DNA of 64,000 nt from Oscillospiraceae bacterium. GTDB lineage: Bacteria > Bacillota > Clostridia > Oscillospirales > Oscillospiraceae. The position numbers and the translations under genes were made by a program. Shown one piece after another: positions 18,323-25,529 of this stretch. The stretch's first letter is position 1. The number at the start of each line of letters is the position of its first letter. The notes under the pieces are model-generated. The model saw only the letters and a list, made by a program, of their open reading frames with translations, was not told the origin of the DNA and searched no databases. The stretch lies in NCBI GenBank assembly GCA_910575505.1, contig CAJTFK010000001.1:124001-188000 (forward strand), written 5' to 3'.

Positions 18323-19321
18323 ATGGACTTTGGATGCAGCAGCTTTTCCTGGCAGACGAAAAACGGCCTTCATCTTTTGGGCCGGACCTACGACCAGTTC
18401 GGAGACCTGGCGGCCAACCGGGTCATCAGCGTGCCCCGGGGCGTGCTTTGCGCACCGAGACTTCATGGGGAGGAGGCCGTCCCCAGCGAATATGGCTACA
18501 CTGGCATGGCGGTGCTTGGCTTCGGTGAGCCCATTCTGGTGGACGGGGTCAACGCCGCCGGCCTGATGGGGGCCCTGCTTCACTACCCGGGATACGCGGT
18601 CTATCGGGACGAACCGAAGGATGGGACTACGGCGCTCCACCCCGGTCGTCTGCTGGCGTGGCTGCTGGGCCGGTGCGCCGGGGTGCAGGAGGCAGTGGAA
18701 GAACTGTCCCATATTACCTTAATAGACGAGCTGATTGCGGACAAGCCCCTGCCCGCCCACTATATCCTCAGCGACCGGACGGGGGAGGCGGTCATCATCG
18801 AGCCGGTCGAGGGCGGCCTGTCTGTTCACCGGAACACCATCGGTGTGCTGACCAACAGCCCCGACTACCGGTGGCACCGGACCAACCTGCGCAGCTTCGT
18901 GGGCGTCACCAATCTGCCCAAAGCGCCCCAGCGCATCGCGGGGCATGAGATCCGGGAGTTTGGTGAACGCCTGGGCGGCGGCTTCGGCCTGCCGGGGGAT
19001 TATTCCTCTCCCTCCCGCTTTGTCCGGCTGGCCTTCATGAAGGAGTTTGCCGTCCCCGGAAAAGACGAGCTGGAGGGGGTGTCCCGGACCTTCCGGGCCT
19101 TCGCCCCGGTGGACATCCCTGAGGGACTGGCCAAGGCCGACCCCAATTACGACATGTACGAGCAGACCCTGTGTACCAGCGTCATGTGCGCCGAGAGCGG
19201 GGTTTACTACTTCGCCCCCGCCCAGAACCGGCGCATTTCCGCTGTCCGGCTTCCGGCACAGGGAACAGAAATGCAGTATTTTGACCTGGGGGACGGCCAG
19301 GACATCGACTGGAGGAATTAG
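18323..19321 (+). CDS. Choloylglycine hydrolase / penicillin V acylase family amidase
   Basis: Codes for 332 residues. The N-terminus is MDFG-CSSFSW, so the nucleophile Cys5 would be exposed by removing a four-residue leader, as in penicillin V acylase (short propeptide then CSS). Other active-site positions are kept: Arg21 and Asp24 (GRTYDQFG), Asn178 (TNSPDY) and Arg232 (SRFVRLAF). The position equivalent to bile salt hydrolase Asn82 is His87 (LLHYPG), differing from both bile salt hydrolases (Asn) and penicillin acylases (Tyr). The gene is followed 3 bp later by a MATE pump and sits behind a MerR-type promoter. Bile salts, N-acyl amino acids or acyl-homoserine-type amides are all possible substrates. 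Confidence 0.87.
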   Translation: MDFGCSSFSWQTKNGLHLLGRTYDQFGDLAANRVISVPRGVLCAPRLHGEEAVPSEYGYTGMAVLGFGEPILVDGVNAAGLMGALLHYPGYAVYRDEPKDGTTALHPGRLLAWLLGRCAGVQEAVEELSHITLIDELIADKPLPAHYILSDRTGEAVIIEPVEGGLSVHRNTIGVLTNSPDYRWHRTNLRSFVGVTNLPKAPQRIAGHEIREFGERLGGGFGLPGDYSSPSRFVRLAFMKEFAVPGKDELEGVSRTFRAFAPVDIPEGLAKADPNYDMYEQTLCTSVMCAESGVYYFAPAQNRRISAVRLPAQGTEMQYFDLGDGQDIDWRN

Positions 19322-19324
19322 GAC

Positions 19325-20659
19325 ATGGACAAACTGGACTCGTACCACCTGCCGGTCACGGGCAGGAATATCCTGCGCTTCGCCTTTCCCACCATCGTTA
19401 TGACGGTGTTCAACACCTTCTACACCATGGTTGACGGGCTGTTCGTCTCCAACCTCATCGGCATGGAGGCCCTGTCCGCCGTCAACCTCACCGCCCCGGC
19501 CATCGCCCTGATTACGGCGGTGTCCGGGATGCTGGCCACCGGAGGCAGCGCCGTGGTGATGAAGAAAATGGGAGAGCACAGGGAACAGGAGGCCCGGCAG
19601 GATTTTACCCTGCTGATTCTCACCAACGCCGTTGTGGGCGCGGTGATGATGGTGCTGGGCTATACTCTGATGGATACCCTGCTGGGGGCTATGGGTCTCT
19701 CCCCGGCGGTGTTCGGCTACTGCCGCACCTATCTGAGCAACTACCTGCTGTTTACCATCCCCATCCTGCTGATGTATAACTTTTCCCTGTACCTGATTGC
19801 CGCCGACAAATCCACCCTGTCCCTGATCTGCACCGTGGCGGGGGGCGCGACCAACATCGTTCTGGACTACGCCCTGATTTCCCTGTTTGATCTGGGCATC
19901 CGGGGCGCGGCCATCGCCACCGGCCTGGGCTACTCCATCACCGCCGTGGTGGGATTCCTGGTGTTCCGGAAGAAAAGCAATCTGCTCCACTTTGAAAAGC
20001 CGGTCTTCCGGGGAGGCGTGCTGTTCCACGCCTCCACCAACGGCATGTCGGAGCTGGCCACCTCCCTGGTATCCGGCATCACCACCCTGCTGTTCAACTT
20101 GGCCATGCTGAAGTACATAGGCGAGGACGGCGTGGCGGCCATCACTATCATCATGTATGTACTGATGTTTGTCAGCGCCCTGTTCATAGGCTACTCTTAC
20201 GGGGTGGCCCCCATGATTTCCTACTACCACGGCGAGCAGAACCATGAGAAACTGAAGAAGCTGGTATCCTTCAGCGTCCGGTTTATCGTCGGGGCCTCCG
20301 TCCTGTGTACGGTGGTCTCCGTTCTGGCGACGGTGCCTCTGGTGAGCATTTTCACCCGGCCGGACAGCCCGGTGTATGAGCTGGCGGTGACGGGCAACCG
20401 CCTGTGCTCCATTGCTCTGCTGTTCGTGGGGATGAACGTCTTTGCCAGCGGTATGTTCACCGCCCTGTCCAACGGTGTGGTGTCTGCTGTGCTGGCCTTC
20501 TCCCGGTCCTTCCTGTTCACGGTTGCCGGTATCCAGATCATGCCTGTCCTGCTGGGCGGCGTCACCGGCGTGTGGCTGGCTACCCCCGCAGCGGAGCTGC
20601 TGGGGACGGTGATGGCGGCGGCGCTGCTGCTGAAATACCGGAAGCGGTACGGGTACTGA
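19325..20659 (+). CDS. MATE-family efflux transporter
   Basis: Codes for 444 residues with twelve predicted membrane helices in two homologous halves. It begins with the usual short cytoplasmic tail (ILRFAFPTIVMTVFNTFYTM and DGLFVSNLIG). It would exchange Na+ or H+ for organic compounds. It is cotranscribed with the amidase and lacks its own promoter. The pairing suggests export of a product or of the toxic substrate recognised by the BmrR-like regulator. Confidence 0.9.
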   Translation: MDKLDSYHLPVTGRNILRFAFPTIVMTVFNTFYTMVDGLFVSNLIGMEALSAVNLTAPAIALITAVSGMLATGGSAVVMKKMGEHREQEARQDFTLLILTNAVVGAVMMVLGYTLMDTLLGAMGLSPAVFGYCRTYLSNYLLFTIPILLMYNFSLYLIAADKSTLSLICTVAGGATNIVLDYALISLFDLGIRGAAIATGLGYSITAVVGFLVFRKKSNLLHFEKPVFRGGVLFHASTNGMSELATSLVSGITTLLFNLAMLKYIGEDGVAAITIIMYVLMFVSALFIGYSYGVAPMISYYHGEQNHEKLKKLVSFSVRFIVGASVLCTVVSVLATVPLVSIFTRPDSPVYELAVTGNRLCSIALLFVGMNVFASGMFTALSNGVVSAVLAFSRSFLFTVAGIQIMPVLLGGVTGVWLATPAAELLGTVMAAALLLKYRKRYGY

Positions 20660-20851
20660 AATAGGCCCATGCCGGATGCAGCGGATGCCAGGGTCCCCTC
20701 CGTCTGGTCCGCCATGCCAAAGGATCCGGTGTCCGGACTCCAGCCGGCTGCTCAACAAGCTGGGGCATGTCCTTCCCGGAAAGCCGCGGAGGCGGACCAT
20801 TCCAAAGGAAATGGCCCGCCTCTGCCGCGTCCGCCGCCGGAAGGGGTCCGG

Positions 20852-21571
20852 TCAGCGATCCAGAAACTCATCCGGGTCCACCAGTTCCCCGTTCTTGCTG
20901 ACGGAAAAATGAAGGTGGGGACTCTGGGCGGCTTCCGCCGCAGCCGTAGCGCCCACTGCGCCGATGATCTGGCCGGCGGAAACGGCGTCCCCCGCCTCCA
21001 CGGTGGGAATGGTCTGGAGATTGGAGTAAGTGGTCTGATAGCCCCCGTCATGCTCAATGACCACGGTGGTGCCCATCATGGGGTCGTCCAGTACGGCGGA
21101 AACCGTGCCGGAACTGGCGGCCAGCACGGTGGAACCGGTCTGAGCGGCAATGTCCACACCGTCATGAATCCGCCAGTCCTCCAGGGTGGGGTTATAGGCC
21201 AGCGCATCCACGGAGAAGGCGGCCAGCACCTCGCCGTTCAGAGGCGAAACCACCAGCCTGGGGGCTACCGCCGCCACAGGAGTGGAGTCCACAGGCAGCT
21301 CCGGCATGGTGGGCACGATCTCCACCTCCACCGGCTCCGGCGCAGCGGTTTCCGTGACTTCCTCCGGAATCTCCGGCTCCACGGTCTCTTCCGCCGGAAC
21401 GTAGAGGTCCGGCACGCCGCCGGTTTCCACCGTGGGCTCCGGGACACCGGGGACGGTCTCCCCCTGCCGGAAGAGCATGAACCAGCCGCCCACACCCACC
21501 GCCAGCAGACAGACCGCCAGCAGGGCATAGAAACCGGTGCCGCTGAGAATGGTTTTCAGTTTGTTGTCCAT
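20852..21571 (-). CDS. SpoIIQ-like M23 (LytM) peptidase-domain protein
   Basis: Codes for 239 residues. A short cytoplasmic tail is followed by one membrane helix (about residues 12-32), a Pro/Glu/Thr-rich linker and a C-terminal LytM domain. The zinc ligands appear intact: H and D in IHDGVDIAA, and HLH in SPHLHFSV. Single-pass proteins of this size and layout in Clostridia are usually SpoIIQ, the forespore partner of SpoIIIAH. The start at 21571 follows GGGAGGG; an in-frame upstream ATG lacks a site. A general cell-wall endopeptidase is the alternative. Confidence 0.8.
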   Translation of the reverse strand: MDNKLKTILSGTGFYALLAVCLLAVGVGGWFMLFRQGETVPGVPEPTVETGGVPDLYVPAEETVEPEIPEEVTETAAPEPVEVEIVPTMPELPVDSTPVAAVAPRLVVSPLNGEVLAAFSVDALAYNPTLEDWRIHDGVDIAAQTGSTVLAASSGTVSAVLDDPMMGTTVVIEHDGGYQTTYSNLQTIPTVEAGDAVSAGQIIGAVGATAAAEAAQSPHLHFSVSKNGELVDPDEFLDR

Positions 21572-21768
21572 CAGATAAATTCCCTCCCACAATATGGTCA
21601 GCAGAACCGGAACAAAACGCTCAAAAGGGCTATGCAGGCCTGCTGATTTCAGGTTTGAGGGAAGTATGGACGGAATTGCCATATTTTATGCAAAGCTGTA
21701 ACACAAGAGGAAAGATTTCCGAAAAAAACTTCACCTTGAGGAACCGCCCCGCCGGGGCCGGCGGACGC

Positions 21769-22323
21769 CTAACGCGGATAGCGCCAGCATCCTGTCTCGT
21801 GGTCGTTGACCACACCCACCGCCTGAAGGAAGGAATAGATGATGACCGTCCCCACAAACTTCATCCCCCGGCGCTTCAGGTCCGCAGAGATGCGGTCGGA
21901 CAGTTCGGAGCTGGCGCGGACCTGGTCGTCCGTGTTCAAGATGACCTGTCCCTTTGTAAAGCCCCAGAGATAGCAGTCAAAGGAGCCAAAATCTTTCTGA
22001 ATCTCCAGAAATACAGTCGCGTTGGTGACCGCCGCCTCGATCTTCCTGCGATTCCGCACGATATCGGGGTCGCTCATCAGGGACTCCAGCTTGTCGGAAC
22101 CGTATCCTGCCACAATGGCGGGGTCAAAGCCATCGAAGGCCCGGCGGAACGCCTCCCGCTTTTTCAGAATGGTAATCCAGGACAGACCGGCCTGGAAGCC
22201 CTCCAGAATCAGCATCTCAAACAAGTTTCGGTCATCGTGCTCCGGCACGCCCCACTCCCGGTCATGGTAGGCAAGATATAATTCCGAGTTCGGGTCAGCC
22301 CAGTGACAGCGTTGTTTCTCCAT
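21769..22323 (-). CDS. tag: DNA-3-methyladenine glycosylase I
   Basis: Codes for 184 residues. CHWADPNSELYLAYHDREWG is the Tag family N-terminus with the zinc Cys, and the structural motif FEMLILEGFQAGLSW, the active-site Glu region and the C-terminal zinc ligands (NDHETGC) are present. It removes 3-methyladenine from alkylated DNA. The start at 22323 follows GGGAGGAG at 6 bases; the longer in-frame extension covers non-coding DNA. Confidence 0.93.
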   Translation of the reverse strand: MEKQRCHWADPNSELYLAYHDREWGVPEHDDRNLFEMLILEGFQAGLSWITILKKREAFRRAFDGFDPAIVAGYGSDKLESLMSDPDIVRNRRKIEAAVTNATVFLEIQKDFGSFDCYLWGFTKGQVILNTDDQVRASSELSDRISADLKRRGMKFVGTVIIYSFLQAVGVVNDHETGCWRYPR

Positions 22324-22638
22324 CTGCGTCTCCTCCCTTTTTATGAAGGTATGATAACAGAACCGGGCCCCGGAAGCAAGACCCGCGGCGCTGTGCGCAC
22401 TGTGTGCGGTATGCGATACCGCCGTCCCGGCCATGTGAACGGCGTCTGTCCGCAGCAATCGCCAGCATTGGCGGCCAAGCCGCCGGGGACAGCGGCCCCT
22501 GCAAAGGGTTTGCAGAGGCCGGTCCACCTGCCAGGCGTTCAGGAATTTTCATGCTTATGAGAAACCCTTTCCGCACAGGCGCCTTGATATGATCTGCCGT
22601 CCTGCGGGACATAATCCTGCCGTCTGCTAAAATCGGTG

Positions 22639-22667
22639 TTGACGCTGGGAAAAAAATGTGGTATAGT
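22639..22667 (+). promoter_or_regulatory. Strong promoter of the leader RNA/tRNA-Thr unit
   Basis: TTGACG (22639-22644) and TATAGT (22662-22667) with a 17-bp spacer. The predicted start near 22674 precedes the structured RNA and the tRNA; there is no protein gene in between. Confidence 0.75.
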
Positions 22668-22673
22668 GATAAT

Positions 22674-22860
22674 CGCTTCAGGCAGCCAGCTTTCCCTGCA
22701 ACCATGTTTTCACGCAGCGGTGCGGTTCAGCGGGCTTGCTGTCAGCGGACCATCGGCTGCTAATGAGGCCGGTGCAGAGCATAAACGTGAATAACATGCC
22801 AGTGCAGCTCAGCCGGCAGAGCCGCTGATTCATAGCTGCCAGAACGGGCGCAAACAACTG
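22674..22860 (+). ncRNA. Candidate structured RNA upstream of tRNA-Thr
   Basis: About 190 bases between a strong promoter and the tRNA code for nothing but hold nested complementary segments. GGCAGC near the 5' end pairs with GCTGCC near 22840. CAGCGG pairs with CCGCTG inside it. An internal hairpin pairs GCCGG-TGCA-GCAT with ATGC-TGCA-CCGGC. Size and closed-stem layout recall 6S RNA, but I cannot confirm that. Part of the 3' arm (CTCAGCCGGCAGAGC then CTGATTCATA) looks like a truncated tRNA-Met D and anticodon region, so a degenerated tRNA is an alternative. Confidence 0.4.
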
Positions 22861-22865
22861 AATAC

Positions 22866-22940
22866 GCTGATGTGGCTCAATGGCAGAGCATCTCACTCGT
22901 AATGAGAAGGTTGTGGGTTCGATTCCCACCATCAGCTCCA
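22866..22940 (+). tRNA. tRNA-Thr (anticodon CGU), CCA encoded
   Basis: Full cloverleaf: acceptor GCTGATG/CATCAGC, D arm GCTC-AATGGCA-GAGC, anticodon arm TCTCA-CTCGTAA-TGAGA with anticodon CGT, five-base variable loop, T arm GTGGG-TTCGATT-CCCAC, discriminator T and encoded CCA. It is transcribed from the promoter at 22639 and ends in a terminator. The downstream recombinase wreck suggests this tRNA region may once have been an integration site. Confidence 0.96.
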
Positions 22941-22977
22941 ATAATCCCCGGATATCGGTCGATATCCGGGGATTATT
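22941..22977 (+). terminator. Terminator after tRNA-Thr
   Basis: ATAATCCCCGGATATC pairs perfectly with GATATCCGGGGATTAT around a GGTC loop, immediately after the CCA end. Confidence 0.8.
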
Positions 22978-23270
22978 GCACTTTCTGGCTTGATTTTGCT
23001 TTACTGGCCTGTGCCGTTTCAGTACCGGATCGTCTCTGCTGCGGCATGCCTTTTCCGCACGAAATCAGTCAAGACCCACAGCCTCTCCCACACAGGAAAA
23101 GGCCCGGAAACAAAGCATGTGCGCCGGACGTAAAATCCGACGCTCCTGCTGTGTGCCGGTCCTGTTTTTACATCACCTGTGCCATGAAGATGCCCATGGT
23201 CCAGGCGGCCTCATCCTGCTTCTGGCGGGTGGCATAGGTGCAGGTACAGAGGATAAACCCGGCGCCGCAG
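22978..23270. other. Gene-free stretch between tRNA-Thr and the recombinase remnant
   Basis: No convincing gene on either strand. Open frames are short and antisense or out of frame. The right part grades into the 3' end of the degenerate recombinase. Confidence 0.4.
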
Positions 23271-24160
23271 CGGCCTGGCAGACCGCAAACATGGGGTTGG
23301 ACGGACCATACCGCTCCAACTGCTGAAGCTGGCTGTTCAGATCATCCAGCCGCAGCGTAGCGTCATCAAACCGCTTCTGATAATGACCCTTCATGGACAG
23401 GTATTCCTCGCGGGTCAGCATACCATCCGCCATGTTTTGATACAAGCCGTCCAGAAGGTTCTGGCTGCGGGCCTGCTCCTGCTTTACCTGGGTGATCTGG
23501 CGGTCAAGGGTGCGCCGCTTCTCACCTGATTCGGGCGCATATTCCTTTGACACATGCTGTTCCAACGCCGCAATCGTATCCATGTGCCGGTGTACGGCGC
23601 CGGACACAACGGCCAGCAGCTCCGATTCCATCAGATTCTTGGAGGTACAGGCATCCGGCAGCTTTTGAGAGGCCACGCACCGATAACTGTAACAGTAGAG
23701 CCGGCCCCTGGTGTTTCTGGAATAAGAACCTGTATTCATAACCGGGGAATGTCGGATGGGCGAGGATTTTTCCCATCAGACAAGGAGATTTTCCGCGGCG
23801 ATACTGACATATGGCAGGGGAAAACGACGCAATATGACGGAAAAAAGACCGCTCAGACGGCGTTCAGCGATTGTGAATACAGGTTCTAAAGGTGGCGGCG
23901 GTTCATTGCCTTGCCGCAGTCAGCGCGGCAGATCAGTTTCTTGAACAGGTTCGGCGTTTTCAGATCATCCGCCGCGCCTGTTGAGCAGGAGGGCAATTCC
24001 TGTGTCCCCCACCCCCTGCACACGCAGGGCGAATATCTCCGTGACCACCGGGGCCGTTTCGGGTTGATTTCCAGCTTGCCGTGATCCGCCGGACACTTGG
24101 AACAGCCGTATGGAGCAAACGGTCCCCGAAAGCCGCCGTGCAGTTCCTTCCCGGAAACAC
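23270..24160 (-). pseudogene. Degenerate large serine recombinase, interrupted by a MITE-like element
   Basis: Pieces of a Tn4451-type large serine recombinase are readable in order on the minus strand. The recombinase-domain segment (GGFRGPFAPYGCSKCPAD, then after a frameshift APVVTEIFALRVQGVGDTGI) is followed by a zinc ribbon part (LICRADCGKAMNRRH) and, after the insertion at 23725-23887, LYCYSYRCVASQKLPDACTS and a long coiled coil ending near RYGPSNPMFA. The catalytic resolvase domain is missing and frames shift, so it is non-functional. It is a relic of an integrative element near tRNA-Thr. Confidence 0.75.
23725..23887. mobile_element. MITE-like element, copy 1 (inserted in the recombinase gene)
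   Basis: The ends are perfect 14-bp inverted repeats, AGAACCTGTATTCA and TGAATACAGGTTCT, enclosing 135 bp with no real gene. It splits the recombinase zinc-ribbon region. A related sequence, including the internal block GGGCGAGGAT, lies at 37712-37862. I could not identify a clear target-site duplication. Confidence 0.7.
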
Positions 24161-24220
24161 TTTGCCGCTGTCTGCGCATCGTGAGTCTGTTCATATGCCT
24201 GTACCAAGAGAGCATTTGTC
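24150..24220 (-). pseudogene. Transposase N-terminal remnant, copy 2
   Basis: The minus strand reads LLVQAYEQTHDAQTAAKCF and then runs into the recombinase relic. It matches the fragment at 8405-8470 over about 45 bp at high identity. Only the first helix-turn-helix part of an IS630-like transposase is left. Confidence 0.45.
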
Positions 24221-24253
24221 AAGGGGGATTTCACCCAAAAGATGAAATCCCCC
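24221..24253 (-). terminator. Hairpin after the 136-residue gene
   Basis: GGGGGATTTCA and TGAAATCCCCC form an 11-bp perfect stem with a nine-base loop, 17 bases past the stop codon at 24270. The T-run is short. Confidence 0.55.
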
Positions 24254-24269
24254 GATAAACAGAAAATCA

Positions 24270-24680
24270 TTAAGTTACGTCCAGGTAATATTCTGTTACG
24301 ACATCGCCATTTATAGAGAGAATCAACCAATTATCATCCACGAAATCAACTCCCAGGTAATAGACAAGCGTAGAATCCGGCGGGAAGTATTGCTTGCTAA
24401 TTTTGAACGACGTTTGCTCGTTGCTATCTTCTTCCCCTAATAATTGAATAACATCAGATTCACTCATGCCAATAAGTTGGTATGAGTCTAACATATCGTT
24501 AACGATTTTATAGCGATCTCCCTTGCTTGCATCCCATTTAGATTTTGAAAATGTATGTTGGTACTTAATTACACACAATGCGAATACGGCAATAAGCAGC
24601 AAGCAGGTGAAAACCGCAAAAATAATTTGATTGTTTCTTTTGGCACGCAGGGCAGCTTTACGATGTCCATTCTCAGTCAT
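24270..24680 (-). CDS. Membrane-anchored small protein (SmpA/OmlA-like fold possible)
   Basis: Codes for 136 residues: a basic N-terminus, one membrane helix (about residues 19-40) and an exported domain. That domain contains KIVNDMLDSYQLIGMSESDVIQLLG and a beta-rich end, in the manner of SmpA/OmlA or similar small anchored domains. AAAGGAG lies before the ATG. Its base composition is markedly poorer in GC than flanking genes, a sign of transfer. It lies between the recombinase relic and the oriT-like site, so it is cargo of the mobile segment. Function unknown. Confidence 0.75.
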   Translation of the reverse strand: MTENGHRKAALRAKRNNQIIFAVFTCLLLIAVFALCVIKYQHTFSKSKWDASKGDRYKIVNDMLDSYQLIGMSESDVIQLLGEEDSNEQTSFKISKQYFPPDSTLVYYLGVDFVDDNWLILSINGDVVTEYYLDVT

Positions 24681-24960
24681 GGATTACTCCTTTCGTTATG
24701 TACCTTTTGCCTTGTATGGCCGAGTCCCGATTTGCTGAATCAATACCAATAAAGTATACCACCAACGCAAGCGGCTTTCAACTCTCATTATGGGCGTTGA
24801 TAGTAATAGCAAGCAATGCCCCGGTATATACCCGGCACAGCTTGTTGGGGGCTGATGGCCCCCAAGCCCCCAGTGCATCGGCGCAGCTCCGCTCGATGCA
24901 CAAGCCGCCGGTGGCGTCTGCTGACCTGTCCATACTGGGCAGGGATGGGACACCCGGCGG
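24681..24960. other. Non-coding flank of the oriT-like region
   Basis: No gene. It includes a short hairpin (GGGGGCTGATGGCCCCC near 24846-24862) and GC-rich sequence leading into the structured oriT-like block. Confidence 0.4.
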
Positions 24961-25049
24961 GCCGCCCCTCGGAGAGCGCACGACTGCCGCAGGCAGTACC
25001 ACCGCCCGCTTGCGGGTGGTGAGTAAGTGCGCTCTTCGAGAGGGGCGGC
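24961..25049 (+). other. MOBQ-type oriT-like sequence
   Basis: An imperfect inverted repeat (ACCACC...GGTGGT, 24998-25020) is followed three bases later by TAAGTGCGCTCTTC (25024-25037). This closely matches the nick region TAAGTGCGCCCT next to an inverted repeat in RSF1010/MOBQ origins of transfer. An outer pair of arms (24961-24981 and 25028-25049) encloses this hairpin and a second one (ACTGCC-GC-AGGCAGT). No relaxase gene is visible in the window. Confidence 0.55.
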
Positions 25050-25227
25050 AAAGAGAACGGAGCGCCCAGGCCAAGCCCAGACGCTCCCGCTTCGGTTCCC
25101 TCCTGCTAGTCGATCACCGCCCTTCTGGCCTGCAACATTCTGCCACAAATGAGCCGCCAGCCAATGTGTATTTGAGTGGTGAAATCACCCTTTACACAAT
25201 ACATCCCAGTAGTCTTCCCGCCTCGTT

Positions 25228-25302
25228 GTGCAGCATAGCTGTCACCTTCTGATAACATTCTTCACCTCAAGTCAATACCCTGCTATCTTATTGGATTGCT
25301 AT
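25228..25302 (-). repeat. Dispersed repeat A, copy 2 (inverted)
   Basis: The reverse complement matches 8322-8396 with only a few differences, including the core AGCAGGGTATTGACTTGAGG. The two copies are about 16.9 kb apart in opposite orientation. Confidence 0.7.
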
Positions 25303-25457
25303 AAAAAAGGCCCTGCGCACCACGCCTTGCAGCCATACTTCCCCCTTAAGCTCCCCCCGCCATGTAAAGCCATCGCTTTGCGGCAGGGTTCAAACAGATG
25401 TCAATTTTTTGACAAATTTTGCTGCGAATGGCAAAATTTTGACAGAAATTTAGGGAA

Positions 25458-25486
25458 TTGACGGATGCAAAAATCTTTTTTATCCT
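25458..25486 (+). promoter_or_regulatory. Promoter of the two-gene unknown cassette
   Basis: TTGACG (25458-25463), a 17-bp AT-rich spacer and TATCCT (25481-25486). Upstream are two further TTGACA motifs (near 25408 and 25438), each inside an AAATTTT-containing repeat, which may be operator sequence. The leader is under 40 bases. Confidence 0.6.
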
Positions 25487-25529
25487 GAAAACAACGGATG
25501 GAACCGACAAAAAAACAGGAGGAACGATT

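Noticed and set aside
18719..20800. A 693-codon open frame on the minus strand
   Set aside because: Antisense shadow of the amidase and MATE genes with biased composition and no family features.
22680..22850. Riboswitch or T-box leader before tRNA-Thr
   Set aside because: No T-box sequence and no synthetase or biosynthetic gene downstream; a leader riboswitch makes no sense ahead of a tRNA.
22678..22941. Minus-strand frame starting MELMVGIEPTTFSL
   Set aside because: Reads the tRNA-Thr gene backwards; such peptides are a well-known artefact of tRNA loci.
24698..25252. Open frames across the oriT-like region
   Set aside because: All six frames have fragments over this GC-rich hairpin block; none has a ribosome site or plausible protein sequence.
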